Shown piece by piece: positions 44,405 to 54,687 of a stretch of DNA of 64,000 nucleotides. This stretch comes from Peltaster fructicola. Taxonomy: Eukaryota; Ascomycota; Dothideomycetes. The DNA lies in the NCBI GenBank assembly GCA_001592805.2, contig CP051140.1, positions 1,117,501 to 1,181,500 of the forward strand, in the 5' to 3' direction. Position numbers and translations under genes: made by a program. Every line of letters starts with the position of its first letter. Position 1 is the stretch's first letter. The notes under the pieces were generated by a model that did no database searches, had not been told where the DNA came from, and saw only the letters and a list, made by a program, of their open reading frames with translations.

Positions 44405-46024
44405 ATGGCACGTACGCCTAAGCCTGGTGAACGCGAGCACGATGAGGCCAAAGAGCATTTTGTAGATCACACTGGTCGACAAGCAATACGATATGGTGAA
44501 CGAACCCGCGATGCCAAGGACAGGTCATCATGGCCTCCTACAGACTACGTCAAACATCCAACCTTCGTCTTCCAGGTGTACCTGAGTGTCGATCTTGCAC
44601 TCAATAATGCAGAAGAGACGCCGGAGGCCGAAAGACGGCACCGTGCAAGCTCTGGTCAGAACCCTGAAACAACAAGGTGTTCAAGACTGGTGAGATATTT
44701 ATGCACGCTCTTTGATGTACAGAGGCCAGAACCAATCTGGGAGATCTATGTTATGCCTGGGGCTCATGTACTGGACTTTGTAGAGCACTCAAGATACGAA
44801 AGGCTCCATCGAATGAGGTTGCGAGCTGCCGGCCAGCGCAATGTTCCATTGATCCCCAAACTTGCTGCTCAACATCGCGACGACAGGAAAATGGCATTTC
44901 TATTTGGTGTCGAAAGTGATCAAGGCTGGCACAGAACAGACGACTCGGAGGACTACTGTGAGTCAATCCAGTGGCCAGCTAACACAGGTCCATTATACGT
45001 CGCATTCGATCCTCGTCTCCCTCCAAGCGTGACTACTATGGATCGAGAATGGCAGATGCGCTCTTGGACAAGGAATGAAGAAGAGATGGAGTGGTGGGAC
45101 GAGCAGAGAGAGATGTTCATTACACGAGTCGAGAACTGTCAGCTGAGCGAGCACATGTATGACATTGGATTGCGCTACCGCCAAAGTGTGTACTGGCCAG
45201 AGACTGATGATCTAGATTGCGGTATGGACTTTGGTATCCCAGCACGCAGGCACAACACTCGTTCCTTGCACGTCGATAGTATGCAGACCACATTGAAACA
45301 GCTGGAACAAGCAGCCACTGCGTTGGCGAATGAGGCCGCTGCTGCAATTCCAAAACTCAACTGCCGAAGCATAACTATTAAGCAGGATAGTCCAGACAGC
45401 TTGAAGCTTTTCAACAACAAGCCGAACGCTGACCCAGACATCAGATACATTGTCTTTGTTCCATCCTTGGTTCAACCCAAGCAGATACTCAAGGACGTCG
45501 CCTACAGCTTCACTGGACAGCTCCTCGAATGTCTATCACAAGATAAGACCTTAGAGCTCACCTTTCGCAGTCCGCCAAGACCCACGGACAGCTCCATCCT
45601 ATCTTGCTACAATGACTTACAATTGCCTGCAAACACGATAGGCGTTTGGACCGACTTACAAGCACCAAACTCTTGGAGGGATCCAGAATACAGACCGAAG
45701 CTGCCTTATCATCGTCGCTTGCATCCGATCGATATCAGGCCGCACATACGGGACAACGATCCGCTGACTAGCTGGCGTCAGCCGTACACAGCATTCATCA
45801 TCATAGTCGATCGCCCGGACTTTACATCTGTGCCTGCAATCAGATTCATGCTTTCCGGAGGAGGACCAAATCTTGAGCGGCCTGAGACTAAGGAGGCTAA
45901 GGTCCGCCGTAACTGGTATAAAGGCTCGGCCTACAATGAGATGGAGACATGGCGAACATTCTCAATGGAGAGTGTTGTCAAAAGGTTGACACTCGCTCAG
46001 CATCCTGCCAAAGCCTACTGGTAA
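44405..46024 (+). CDS. Hypothetical protein, 539 aa
   Basis: A single uninterrupted frame with good start context (gaagATGgca) and normal-looking composition, so it is probably a real gene. I recognise no domain. The N-terminus is charged (TPKPGEREHDEAKEHF). The centre is rich in aromatic and acidic residues (EWQMRSWTRNEEEMEWWDEQ). A possible coiled coil lies at about 296-330 (STRSLHV region to ALANEAAAA). The C-terminal third has a mixed strand/helix look (RYIVFVPSLVQPKQIL, YTAFIIIVDRP, AIRFMLSGGGPN). There are no signal peptide, transmembrane helix or zinc-binding clusters. It lies between GCN5 (divergent) and OST5. Confidence 0.65.
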   Translation: MARTPKPGEREHDEAKEHFVDHTGRQAIRYGERTRDAKDRSSWPPTDYVKHPTFVFQVYLSVDLALNNAEETPEAERRHRASSGQNPETTRCSRLVRYLCTLFDVQRPEPIWEIYVMPGAHVLDFVEHSRYERLHRMRLRAAGQRNVPLIPKLAAQHRDDRKMAFLFGVESDQGWHRTDDSEDYCESIQWPANTGPLYVAFDPRLPPSVTTMDREWQMRSWTRNEEEMEWWDEQREMFITRVENCQLSEHMYDIGLRYRQSVYWPETDDLDCGMDFGIPARRHNTRSLHVDSMQTTLKQLEQAATALANEAAAAIPKLNCRSITIKQDSPDSLKLFNNKPNADPDIRYIVFVPSLVQPKQILKDVAYSFTGQLLECLSQDKTLELTFRSPPRPTDSSILSCYNDLQLPANTIGVWTDLQAPNSWRDPEYRPKLPYHRRLHPIDIRPHIRDNDPLTSWRQPYTAFIIIVDRPDFTSVPAIRFMLSGGGPNLERPETKEAKVRRNWYKGSAYNEMETWRTFSMESVVKRLTLAQHPAKAYW

Positions 46025-46350
46025 GAGACATTTAGGAGGAGGTGCGGAACTTGTGTATCTGCTGCCTTGTGATGATTTCGCAGAGTGCTTGATCGACCAA
46101 GTCACAATGCCTGAAACGAAGTCTCGATCGTTATATAAGTCACGATGCTACATGCACTCGGATCTTGTGAATATCAGTTGCCAAGAGTGCTGCGATTCAG
46201 ATTGGGTCATGCCGGGAGCAAGCCGCAGCTCTGGGAGACCGTGCACAAGCTGGTGAACATCTGGCTCTTTCCACGCAGCTCGTGATTGACTAACATCACT
46301 TCAATCGTACAGTCCTCAACTTCTCTCAACTACTTGTCCTGCATTACCAT
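46025..46350. other. Intergenic, 326 bp
   Basis: 3' flank of the hypothetical gene and promoter of OST5 (and perhaps of RAD1). Nothing else recognised. Confidence 0.45.
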
Positions 46351-46689
46351 ATGTCGTCAACGCCACTCCGTGACATCTGGGACGCTTCGGCGAACCAGCC
46401 TTTCAACCCTACAGTCGGCAAAGGCACACATTTTCTGCTAGGATTTACATTGCTGGCCATTGCACTCATCTTATCTGGATTATTCGGCCTGAGTAAGTCC
46501 ACAAGAGGGCATTGAGGTTTCTTGCTAATGGTTACACAGATAACAAGTTGCAGAACTTGCCAATTTATGGCATTCCTGCCTCTTTGGCATTCGGGTAAGC
46601 TCTTGAGCATCAATATCACGACCATGACTGACATGCTTGTCAGCTTCGGCGCTGTATACATGATCTGTGCTGTAGGCGTATACGTCTAA
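46351..46689 (+). CDS. OST5: Oligosaccharyltransferase subunit Ost5
   Basis: Three small exons: 46351-46492, 46540-46594 and 46644-46689. The introns are 47 and 49 nt (GTAAGT and GTAAGC donors, CACAG and TGTCAG acceptors). The product is 80 aa and all junctions close in frame. It has two hydrophobic helices (FLLGFTLLAIALILSGLFGL and the stretch SLAFGFGAVYMICAV) and ends in GVYV, the hallmark end of the Ost5/TMEM258 family. Ost5 is a small ER-membrane subunit that stabilises the Ost1 subcomplex of oligosaccharyltransferase, which N-glycosylates nascent proteins. No exon forms a long frame, so scanning tools may miss this gene. RAD1 starts 18 bp after its stop codon. Confidence 0.9.
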
Positions 46690-46707
46690 GCACTTCGACC
46701 CTTCGCC

Positions 46708-47697
46708 ATGGCGAATCCACCACTTTTCAATGCTGTATCGTCTTCGGCACGTCAGCTGCTGTTGCTCCTTCGATGCCTACCACCAAGCTCCAAAGCACAT
46801 GTTCGATTATCTCCTGAAGGACTTCGGATCAGCACTGAAGAAGGAAGCGCATTGGAAGCATTCGTCTTTGTAGAAAAAGCACTGTTCGCATCATACACAT
46901 ACAACACGGCTGGCGGCGAGGGAGTGGAACACGAAGCTCCGATATTTCAGGTCAATCTTAACGCGCTGATCGAGACTCTAAACATCTTCACACTCTCCGA
47001 CATGCCAGCTCCGAAACAATCAGCAACGACTGAAGCATATGCAGCACACAGACTCAACAGACATGCTGGTATCAACGCGTTTTCATCATCTGCGTTTGGC
47101 ATGAACGGAATCTGTACGCTCACATACGAGTATGAAGGCGCACCTCTGAGCGTTCACATGTCCGATGCAGGAGTTGCAACGACCTGCGATTTGACAACCT
47201 ACTCAGCGATGACAGTCGAGGACATACCATTCTCCCGCGATGCTATCGCTCTCAAAACAATCATGCGCTCTTCGTTCATGCTTGATGCCATGACGGAGTT
47301 ATCGTCGCTCAACCCAGCATACCTCACGTTAATGGCATCCCCTGCACGCAGCGGGCACAGCGGGCTCAGCTTGTCAGTATCTGGTGGACTGGGCTCTGCC
47401 AACGTCGACTTTGTTGCTGATACCCTAGCCGAAGAGCCTATCATCGAAACTTTCACCTGTCCTAACAAGATCACTGCGAGCTTCCGCTTTGCTCTGGTCA
47501 GATCTGCGCAACGTGCCATGTCTACTGCTTCCAAGCTCAGCTTGCGACTCGATGAGGACGGTGTGCTGAGCATGCAATTCCTCGTAGAGCTTGAGGGCCA
47601 CGGAGCTGGCTCTGGCGTGGCATTCATAGACTTCAAAGTTGTACCTCTTGTGGAAGGAGAGGCAGACGGAGAAAGTAGTGCTGATGAGGCAGTCTGA
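46708..47697 (+). CDS. RAD1: DNA damage checkpoint clamp subunit Rad1 (9-1-1 complex)
   Basis: A single exon of 329 aa, a typical length. The protein is the PCNA-like Rad1 subunit of the heterotrimeric 9-1-1 clamp, loaded at damaged DNA to activate the ATR/Mec1 checkpoint kinase. Family features include the N-terminal FNAVSSSARQLLLLLRCL, LRISTEEGSALEAFVFVEKA, FQVNLNALIETLNIF, and the LTYEYEGAPLSV strand. The C-terminal SLRLDEDGVLSMQFLVE and FIDFKVVPL follow. The tail is acidic. The ATG context is strong (ttcgccATGg). The gene follows OST5 after only 18 bp and converges on RAD50. Confidence 0.9.
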   Translation: MANPPLFNAVSSSARQLLLLLRCLPPSSKAHVRLSPEGLRISTEEGSALEAFVFVEKALFASYTYNTAGGEGVEHEAPIFQVNLNALIETLNIFTLSDMPAPKQSATTEAYAAHRLNRHAGINAFSSSAFGMNGICTLTYEYEGAPLSVHMSDAGVATTCDLTTYSAMTVEDIPFSRDAIALKTIMRSSFMLDAMTELSSLNPAYLTLMASPARSGHSGLSLSVSGGLGSANVDFVADTLAEEPIIETFTCPNKITASFRFALVRSAQRAMSTASKLSLRLDEDGVLSMQFLVELEGHGAGSGVAFIDFKVVPLVEGEADGESSADEAV

Positions 47698-47816
47698 TCA
47701 GATGGCACATTATACAGTACACCTTTGTATGCAAAATTATGCTACGCTATGCTCGCTGGAACATCAAATGCTGTTCGTGATTCATAATAGTGGACAATGC
47801 TGGTATGCCAGTGCAC

Positions 47817-50800
47817 TCAGTGACGCATCAGATATCCGATCTGTTCCTGCTTGATCTGACTCTTCTGCTTGCTGTCTCTGCTGACTCGATAGTAGTAGTC
47901 AACATAGTTCGAAGGGTCCATATGCTTCAAGAACTCCTCGTCGTGGGTGATGACGATCAGCTGGAAGTTCTTCTGAGCCTTACGCACCTTGATAAGCTCA
48001 GCCAGCGCAGTTGCCAGAGCTTCGATGTTTTCCCTGTCAAGGTTGGTGGTGGGTTCGTCTAGTGCAATGAGTCCGCAATTCGAGCCAAAGCACTCAGCCA
48101 AGGCAAGACGGATAATGATGCAGGCTAGGACTTTCTGCCCGGCAGAGCAGCGGCCTCGCATGTCCATCTCAGTCTGCTGCTTCTGCATACAGACACGATA
48201 GTGGTAGCTCTTGTTGTTAGGTCCCTCAGCATCAGATCTGATGTAGATCGTGTCAACATCAGTGCCCTGGTACGTCTTGCGCCACAACTCGTCAATAGTC
48301 CGATTGATTTCTTCCATCTTGATTGAGTGGAACTTCATAATAGCTTGGTCCAAAGCAGCAGCGTACTGAGTCAGATCGTGTAGGCACGCTTTGGTGGTCT
48401 CGAGCTGGATATACGCCGTTCTGTAGTTGAGAGCCGAATGCTCGTAGTGTTGTTTGTACTCGACAAGCTTCGTCTCCAAGACTTCCTCCTTACTTCTTTG
48501 CTCACTGGCGTATCCGCTCAGCAGCTTTTCGAGCTCGTGGCTCTCCTCCTTGAACTTCTTGCCCTGCTCAGCAAATTCATGATAGTCAGCCTCGGCGCGG
48601 TCTGTCCTCAGTTCTTGAATCCGCTTCTGAAGCTCTGCCAAAGCACGAGTCTGTCCGCGCCATTCGATGTTGTCCACGATGTTGCGACGAGTGTCATCGT
48701 GATCTCGCAATGCTTCCTCAAATTCCGACAATCTGATTTGACCCTCATCAAGCTCATCCGAGAGACGTTTGATCTCTGCCTCACATCGTGTGACGGCCGC
48801 TCGAGCACGTTCTAGCTTCGAAGGGCCGTCATTGTCAAGATATGTCTGTATTCCTTGAGTCTCCGATTCCAGTCGATTCCAGCTGTTCTTCGCTTCGGTC
48901 GCTTCCGATTGCAGCTCGTCTTCAATTCTAGCAGCACTTGTGTCAGCATCGTTGCGTCTTTCGATTGCCTGCTCCAGTTCGACCCTAACCAACTCAAGCT
49001 TTCCATCGCAGTCACGCTCAGTCGTCTTTTGCTCACGGTTGTCAGCCTTCAGATCGTCGATCTCCACAGCCTTTGCCATCTTCTCGATCAACTGCCGGTC
49101 GGCAGCATCGAGATCGTTCTGTGCATCTCGCACTTGGTGCTCAAGGGCTCTTGTCTTTTCCAACGAACTAACTCGCTCGTCCTTGATCTTGTTAAGACGA
49201 ATCGTGACTTGTTTCTTCTCGCCGGCAATCTTTGCCAGTTCGTCATTGATCTGCTTGAGGCTTCGAGACATGCCGGCTTCTTTCAGTTTGGCACTCAACT
49301 CCGATATGCTCTGCTCGTATCTCAGAATGTTGTCATGATCCTCAGTAATTGACTTGACAGCTCTGCTGATCGCGTCGACATCACGTCTTCGACTCTTGTG
49401 CTCCTCAATGAGGCTGTCTTGGGCGACCAGCTGCTGCAGGAGAGAACTGCGTTGCTGTTCGAGCTGCTCGATCTTGACCTTCAAGGCAGGCACTTCGACA
49501 TTAGAGAGACTTTTCCAGAGCTCGACCTGGGGTCTTACAGCCTTAGCTTGAGCCAAGTCTTCCTTTGCAGCTGTTAGATCTTTCGTGATGGCTGCCACAT
49601 CCTGTCGTGCTCGTTGACGGTCCAGGTTTTTTCTCAGGTTCTCGAGCTCTTTGTCTTTGGTGATCGCACGAGTACACGTACGGCACACACCGTTGACTTC
49701 GGCGTCTCTGAGTTGTTGCTCGATCAATTTGCGCACAACGTCGCAGGAGTCTGCATCAGTCTGTAGTTCCGCATGCAACCTTTCCAGTTCCATTAATTCC
49801 TCCTCGTATCCGGGCGGTCCAGCTTGGATCACGCTGTTGACTGCAGAAGCTGCAGTCTTGATTGCTTCGTTCTGGTCGTTCAACTGTCTCTGGAGATCTG
49901 AAAGCTGAGAGGCCATATATTCCTCCTTGGAGTTCAGACCGGCTTGCTCCTTTTCTGCACTTTCGAGTGCTTTTGACTCCTGCTCTAGCTTGTCATCGAA
50001 GAGCTTCTTGGCGTTGGCTGCGCTCCAATCTGGATGAAGGATATCTGCAATCTTTGCTCGATGCCTCTCAGTCATGACTTCCAGGCGTTGTCTCGACTCG
50101 TGTAGTTTCTTTCGCGCCTGGTCCAGCTGTACAGTATCGGTGAGGTTCTCATTGGCTTTTGTTGCTTCGTCGGATACCGCATCCTCGGTTGCATTCATGC
50201 GTTCCAGCTCGCTCTCAAGGCTCTTCACCTTCTCACCGTAGCCTGCGTCATGGGCGAATTTCCTGGCGGTTTCAAGCTGTTGCTGCAAGCTCTGCAGATT
50301 GGCTTGCAAGGTGACTTTCGCGCCATCATCGACGTCAATAGAATCATGCTCGCGTTGAAGGCGATCGATCTTGGTGTTGTTGTCCTTCACTTGCTTTCTA
50401 GCATTGTCCTTGCGGCTGCCAAGCCTCGTGCATTCTGCGTTGATGCTGTCAATAACTTGCTGGATATTCTGACGAGCAGTACGAGCTTCTCTCTTTGCAT
50501 CATTGACAGCAGAGCCTTTCTCCTGGACCAAGCTAGCCAAGCGTTCCATGAACTTGCGCAATCGCTCATCGTCAAGGTCGACGTTGTATTCGCGAAGGTG
50601 ATGACGCTGGGCAATCTCCCTAGCAAGTGTCTTTCGATTGCCAATCTGACGTTCGAAGGCGGCTTGCTGTGCTTCTCCTTGACCAACCTCATTCACTGCT
50701 CTGCTTTGCTCCCTGCGAGCCTCCTCAATGCTCTGCTTCAAAGACTGGAGATGATCACTGTGGTCTTTGGCGTCTTGTCGTCGTTTCGCTGCATGTTCTT

Positions 50801-51725
50801 CGTACCTTGCCACCATGTCGTTCAGGGTATCATCATCTTCATCCAGTTCTTGCATATTTCGAGCGATTCTCTCGATAGCCTGCTTCGTGGTCTGTGCTTG
50901 GCTCTGCTTGGCTTCGAGTTCGGTGAGAACAGCACCTGCGCGATTTGCTCTGTCGTATGCTGCCTGGGCTTTCTCTTGAGTTTCCTCAATCTGCGACTTG
51001 AGGTTCGCTTGTTTGACGATCAATGCAGCAATCTGCTCAGACAACTTCTTACACTCACGATCCACTCCTTTGCCCTTTTCCCTGTTCTGCTTCTGAAACA
51101 TTGCAGTGGTTTCGTGCTTTCCAAGTGCAATTCGCTGCGCACTCTGAAGCTTCTTGAGTTGAGCAATGGCATCGGCGTACTTTTTGATCTCGAACAGTTC
51201 GTCAAAGTGAAGCTTGACATCCTTTGGCGGTGCCATCGGCCATAAGGATTCGTCTTGGTGGCAGAAGATGACACGGTCGAGTACAGCAGGACTGACACCA
51301 AGCCATTTCGTCATCTGGATATCCATCGTACCTTTTGGCAAGCTGTTGGTAGCTTTGTCCCCATCGCGCACCACGAGGATACTGTTGCTGGCAGTGGCGA
51401 AGCTGAGCTTCTGTCGTTTGACACCCACAGTCATGATTCGCGTTCCGACGACCTTTGCACCTTCCGAAGTCCGCAGCTGGAGCTGAAGCTGCGCCGAAGT
51501 CTCTCGCTCACCATGAAGTGTGGGATCGTGAACGAACTCCAGACCCTTACTTCCAGGAGGCAGAATGCCGGTGGTACTGTACTTCAAGGCCTCGATGATG
51601 GTAGTTTTGCCCGCACCATTGTGGCCGACGATCAGTGTGAGAGGTACGCTGAAGGAGATCCATTCGCGGTGATCCGGGTCGAAGGCGCGTACACCCTGGA
51701 TCACCAGCTTCTCGATCGTCGTCAT
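47817..51725 (-). CDS. RAD50: DNA repair ATPase Rad50 (MRN/MRX complex)
   Basis: A single exon of 1302 aa, matching the family. The N-terminus has the Walker A box GHNGAGKTT (residues 34-42) and a Q-loop in CHQDESLWPM. Long coiled coils run to the zinc hook CRTC (Cys681 and Cys684) at mid-length and back. The C-terminal half-ATPase has the signature MRGRCSAGQKVLACIIIRLA and Walker B with D-loop in LIALDEPTTNLD. Rad50 tethers and processes DNA ends with Mre11 and Nbs1/Xrs2 in double-strand-break repair, telomere upkeep and checkpoint signalling. It converges on RAD1 (119-bp gap). Confidence 0.97.
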   Translation of the reverse strand: MTTIEKLVIQGVRAFDPDHREWISFSVPLTLIVGHNGAGKTTIIEALKYSTTGILPPGSKGLEFVHDPTLHGERETSAQLQLQLRTSEGAKVVGTRIMTVGVKRQKLSFATASNSILVVRDGDKATNSLPKGTMDIQMTKWLGVSPAVLDRVIFCHQDESLWPMAPPKDVKLHFDELFEIKKYADAIAQLKKLQSAQRIALGKHETTAMFQKQNREKGKGVDRECKKLSEQIAALIVKQANLKSQIEETQEKAQAAYDRANRAGAVLTELEAKQSQAQTTKQAIERIARNMQELDEDDDTLNDMVARYEEHAAKRRQDAKDHSDHLQSLKQSIEEARREQSRAVNEVGQGEAQQAAFERQIGNRKTLAREIAQRHHLREYNVDLDDERLRKFMERLASLVQEKGSAVNDAKREARTARQNIQQVIDSINAECTRLGSRKDNARKQVKDNNTKIDRLQREHDSIDVDDGAKVTLQANLQSLQQQLETARKFAHDAGYGEKVKSLESELERMNATEDAVSDEATKANENLTDTVQLDQARKKLHESRQRLEVMTERHRAKIADILHPDWSAANAKKLFDDKLEQESKALESAEKEQAGLNSKEEYMASQLSDLQRQLNDQNEAIKTAASAVNSVIQAGPPGYEEELMELERLHAELQTDADSCDVVRKLIEQQLRDAEVNGVCRTCTRAITKDKELENLRKNLDRQRARQDVAAITKDLTAAKEDLAQAKAVRPQVELWKSLSNVEVPALKVKIEQLEQQRSSLLQQLVAQDSLIEEHKSRRRDVDAISRAVKSITEDHDNILRYEQSISELSAKLKEAGMSRSLKQINDELAKIAGEKKQVTIRLNKIKDERVSSLEKTRALEHQVRDAQNDLDAADRQLIEKMAKAVEIDDLKADNREQKTTERDCDGKLELVRVELEQAIERRNDADTSAARIEDELQSEATEAKNSWNRLESETQGIQTYLDNDGPSKLERARAAVTRCEAEIKRLSDELDEGQIRLSEFEEALRDHDDTRRNIVDNIEWRGQTRALAELQKRIQELRTDRAEADYHEFAEQGKKFKEESHELEKLLSGYASEQRSKEEVLETKLVEYKQHYEHSALNYRTAYIQLETTKACLHDLTQYAAALDQAIMKFHSIKMEEINRTIDELWRKTYQGTDVDTIYIRSDAEGPNNKSYHYRVCMQKQQTEMDMRGRCSAGQKVLACIIIRLALAECFGSNCGLIALDEPTTNLDRENIEALATALAELIKVRKAQKNFQLIVITHDEEFLKHMDPSNYVDYYYRVSRDSKQKSQIKQEQIGYLMRH

Positions 51726-52312
51726 GCTTCTGGTGATCCGTTTGTGTATAGTGTGAACAAACGAACGTGCTCATCCACTATATGCACAGTGCTGTATCGT
51801 CATATGGACACCCGAGCGAAGGTCATGCAAAGTTATAAAGGTCGATGGATTGTGGTAGGTGCATGAGTGCATGCAGTGACATTTATGAGCGTTTCGTCAA
51901 GACATTAGCAAGTCAGTCGAGCTGTAGCCTGCACTCTATCGAGGTCACGCTAATGTCACGACGGCACGTGGCGGCCTGGCCTTAGCGTCATGCCTGAGGC
52001 CACATGAGACAGTGAAGTCATCTCTGCTTTGACCTGGAAGATCAGAGATCGCGGACCGAATCTTCGATGCCCTGCATCACTTCGCATCGTCAAAGCTAAG
52101 AACCGCAATTTTATCTGCATCGACTTGTGGCTGAAGCGACAAATCGGTGATCTAGTCGCTCTAGGAGCGCGGTGAGGAGCGGCAAATGTCGCTGTATCAT
52201 TCTAACGATGGAGGACTCGCAAACAATGTACGCAGACCTGCGCGACGCTGCCGCATCGTGGTGCGCTCCCACGCTGTCGAACTCATGACTGACCGGGATT
52301 CTCCCACAGCAG
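51726..52312. promoter_or_regulatory. Divergent promoter region between RAD50 and white collar-2
   Basis: 587 bp. Just before the downstream ATG, GACCGGGATTCTCCCACAG (branch-like CTGAC, pyrimidines, CAG) looks like the 3' end of a 5'-UTR or N-terminal intron of the WC-2 gene. A possible GTACGC donor lies near 52227. Confidence 0.45.
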
Positions 52313-53868
52313 ATGGCCGCGACGGCTACGGACCTGTCGATGCTCGATCAGAATGCTGCACTACTGGACGACCTAGATATGTCATTGCCTATGGATCTCG
52401 ATGTTGATCTATCACAAGTATCAGCGGACCCGAACCCGTTCGCCGGTCTTCAAGCACAGAATGGCCTTGGACTAGACCAGAATCAATCTTTCTCTGTGGG
52501 AGCTGATTCCTCCGTCAACGGTCTTTATGGAGCGACACCAGGATCGATGCAGCAACAGGATGTCTCCATGTCAGGGGCTGGCGCTGGTCCATTGCCGACA
52601 GGCTTTGGTCTGGCGCCTCAAAACAGCAGCAGCACGCTCACAGAGTTCACAAAGAGGCGGAATTGGTCACAACGGATTATTGAAGAGCTGAGAGACTTCC
52701 TACACATCCTGACGCAAGACGGACGTATTCTATACGTGTCGCCGTCCTGTAAGAACATCACCGGACACGAGTCGCAGAATTTGGTCGGGAAGTTCATTGG
52801 CGAGTTCGTGCATCCCGATGATGCTGGTATATTCATGCGAGAATTCAACGAGAGCATTGCAAGTGGACATGCGCTGCGGTTCTTCTATCGCTTCAAGAAG
52901 GAGGATGGCTCGTATATCATCTTTGAATGCGATGGACATCCTCACATCTCCACAGAGCCTCAAGGCGGCAACTCAGCATATGGCGGCAATCAGCAAGGAA
53001 ACATGGGCGGCGCAGGTATGTGTAGAGGGTTCTTCATGATGGCACGGCCTTATCCCACGAAGAATGCAGCGCTGCTTGATTCGTTCTTGGAGCACAAAAT
53101 CGAGAACGAGCGGTTGATGAAGCGCATTGAAGAGCTAAAGCGTGAAGAAGTGGAAGAAAATGCTGAGCAAGATCGGTTGTACAGGGAGCAAGCTGCTTCT
53201 GTGACAGGTGCAACCCCATCGGAACCTCAGCAATCGTCTCGCGTACAAGACACTACATTTGATCCACCTGTGGCGACGCCAAACTACCAGGGCATGCCGC
53301 CACCTGCGAAGCCATCCATCTCAAACACAGCTCTGACTCGACAGAACCTCGACTCTGCTTTGTCAGCGCAAAAGCCGGACTCCATTGCTGACAAGATGTC
53401 ACGTTACGAGGCATCCTCGAACCATCTAGAGTCTATTGAACTTCTGACTGGTTTGCGGTATCGCGACGGAGAAAGGAGCCATGGTATTTCGACGGGAGAC
53501 ACCTCACCGGCACTGATTCGTGGCGATGCTGGCATTGCCATCCTGCTTGATCGTGACCGGGACGGATCGAAGAAAAGAGAAGAAGAAAGCTCAAGGTTGC
53601 AGACGAGTACGTTTGTGCCGACTGTGGTACCCTCGACTCACCCGAATGGCGAAAGGGGCCCAAAGGACCAAAGACACTTTGCAATGCTTGTGGTCTTCGG
53701 TGGGCCAAGAAAGAAAAGAAGCGTGGTGGCGACGATGGCAAGAACATGTCACCGGCCAGCACATCAGGCCAGCAGAACTTCATGTCTGGCCAAACACCGA
53801 TGGGCGTAATGGGAGGCCTTGCACATCCTCCAGGATTACCCATGAACAACAGCACTGGCAGCAGTTGA
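52313..53868 (+). CDS. WC-2: White collar-2 photoreceptor-complex GATA factor, with a frame break
   Basis: From 52313 one frame encodes an acidic N-terminus, a PAS domain (about residues 118-225: [54 protein letters not shown]) and a helix with coiled-coil character near 255-300, up to [18 protein letters not shown]. The next frame then carries [20 protein letters not shown] and [14 protein letters not shown], a C-X2-C-X18-C-X2-C GATA finger, ending at a TGA (53866-53868) after NNSTGSS. The switch falls in a purine tract at about 53566-53590, where no GT-AG intron fits; one extra base would restore frame. WC-2 pairs with WC-1 to switch on light-responsive and circadian genes. N-terminal start may lie further upstream through an intron. 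Confidence 0.9.
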
Positions 53869-54687
53869 GTCGTCGTCGCCAAGGCGCTGCTACGTCAGCG
53901 TTACACACATCCTCGCAGTTGGCACTACATCCGGCGTGCCAAGTAGGGACAAGAAGATGAGGCCGGAATGTCTTTCGAGGCTACCAATGGCGTCCGAGCC
54001 CCTGAGCGTTAGACGACGACTTGTACAGCTTGGTGATCACAACAAGTCTCTCGAGCTGCCTTGTGCGTTGGACTTCCACAACTGCAACAACGACCAGACG
54101 TCAGCCGTGGAGCACTACAGCTACAAGGGATAAGGACGACCTCATACCTGGCAATCTAAGAACCAGCGATCCACCTTCAACCGTGTGTTGTCACCCACGA
54201 CATGAAAGGCGTCCATGTTCCCTGGACGCTTGAGTACGATCGATATAGGTTCAACACGGGTCGAGACATTGCAGAATGGTGACATAGCAAGCATGAGGCT
54301 TGGCCTGAACTGGGCCCGAAAAGCAATTCCAAACATGTGATTGCGCTCCTCAATGCTACGCTTTACAAGTGCAGCACTACAGAATGTCGTCAAGGAGTCC
54401 TCAAAAAAGGCGAATGGCAGCAGGCTAACGTTCGCCCATGGGTCAATAGAGCAAGAATGTCATCGCGCCAGCTTCATCTCGTTCAGTCCAGAACTCAGAC
54501 ACACATAATAGTACTGGATCTGAGCTACCTATTGTATAGAACACGAAAGCAATTGCAACATGCAAGTCACGTCCTTCGAAGCTACTTCCTCTTTACCGAT
54601 AGTAGTCGCCCAGGACCGTGCCGCCTGTTCAGCTAGCCTATGATCCACCTCCCACATCTATCCTACTGGTGTAGTTGTACACCAATC
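53869..54687. other. Convergent intergenic, 819 bp
   Basis: 3' flanks of white collar-2 and the MFS gene. Short frames only; nothing recognised. Confidence 0.5.

Noticed and set aside
48855-49352. Hydrophobic Leu/Ser-rich plus-strand frames opposite RAD50
   Set aside because: Antisense of Glu/Lys/Gln-rich coiled-coil codons reads as Leu/Phe/Ser; it is not a membrane protein.
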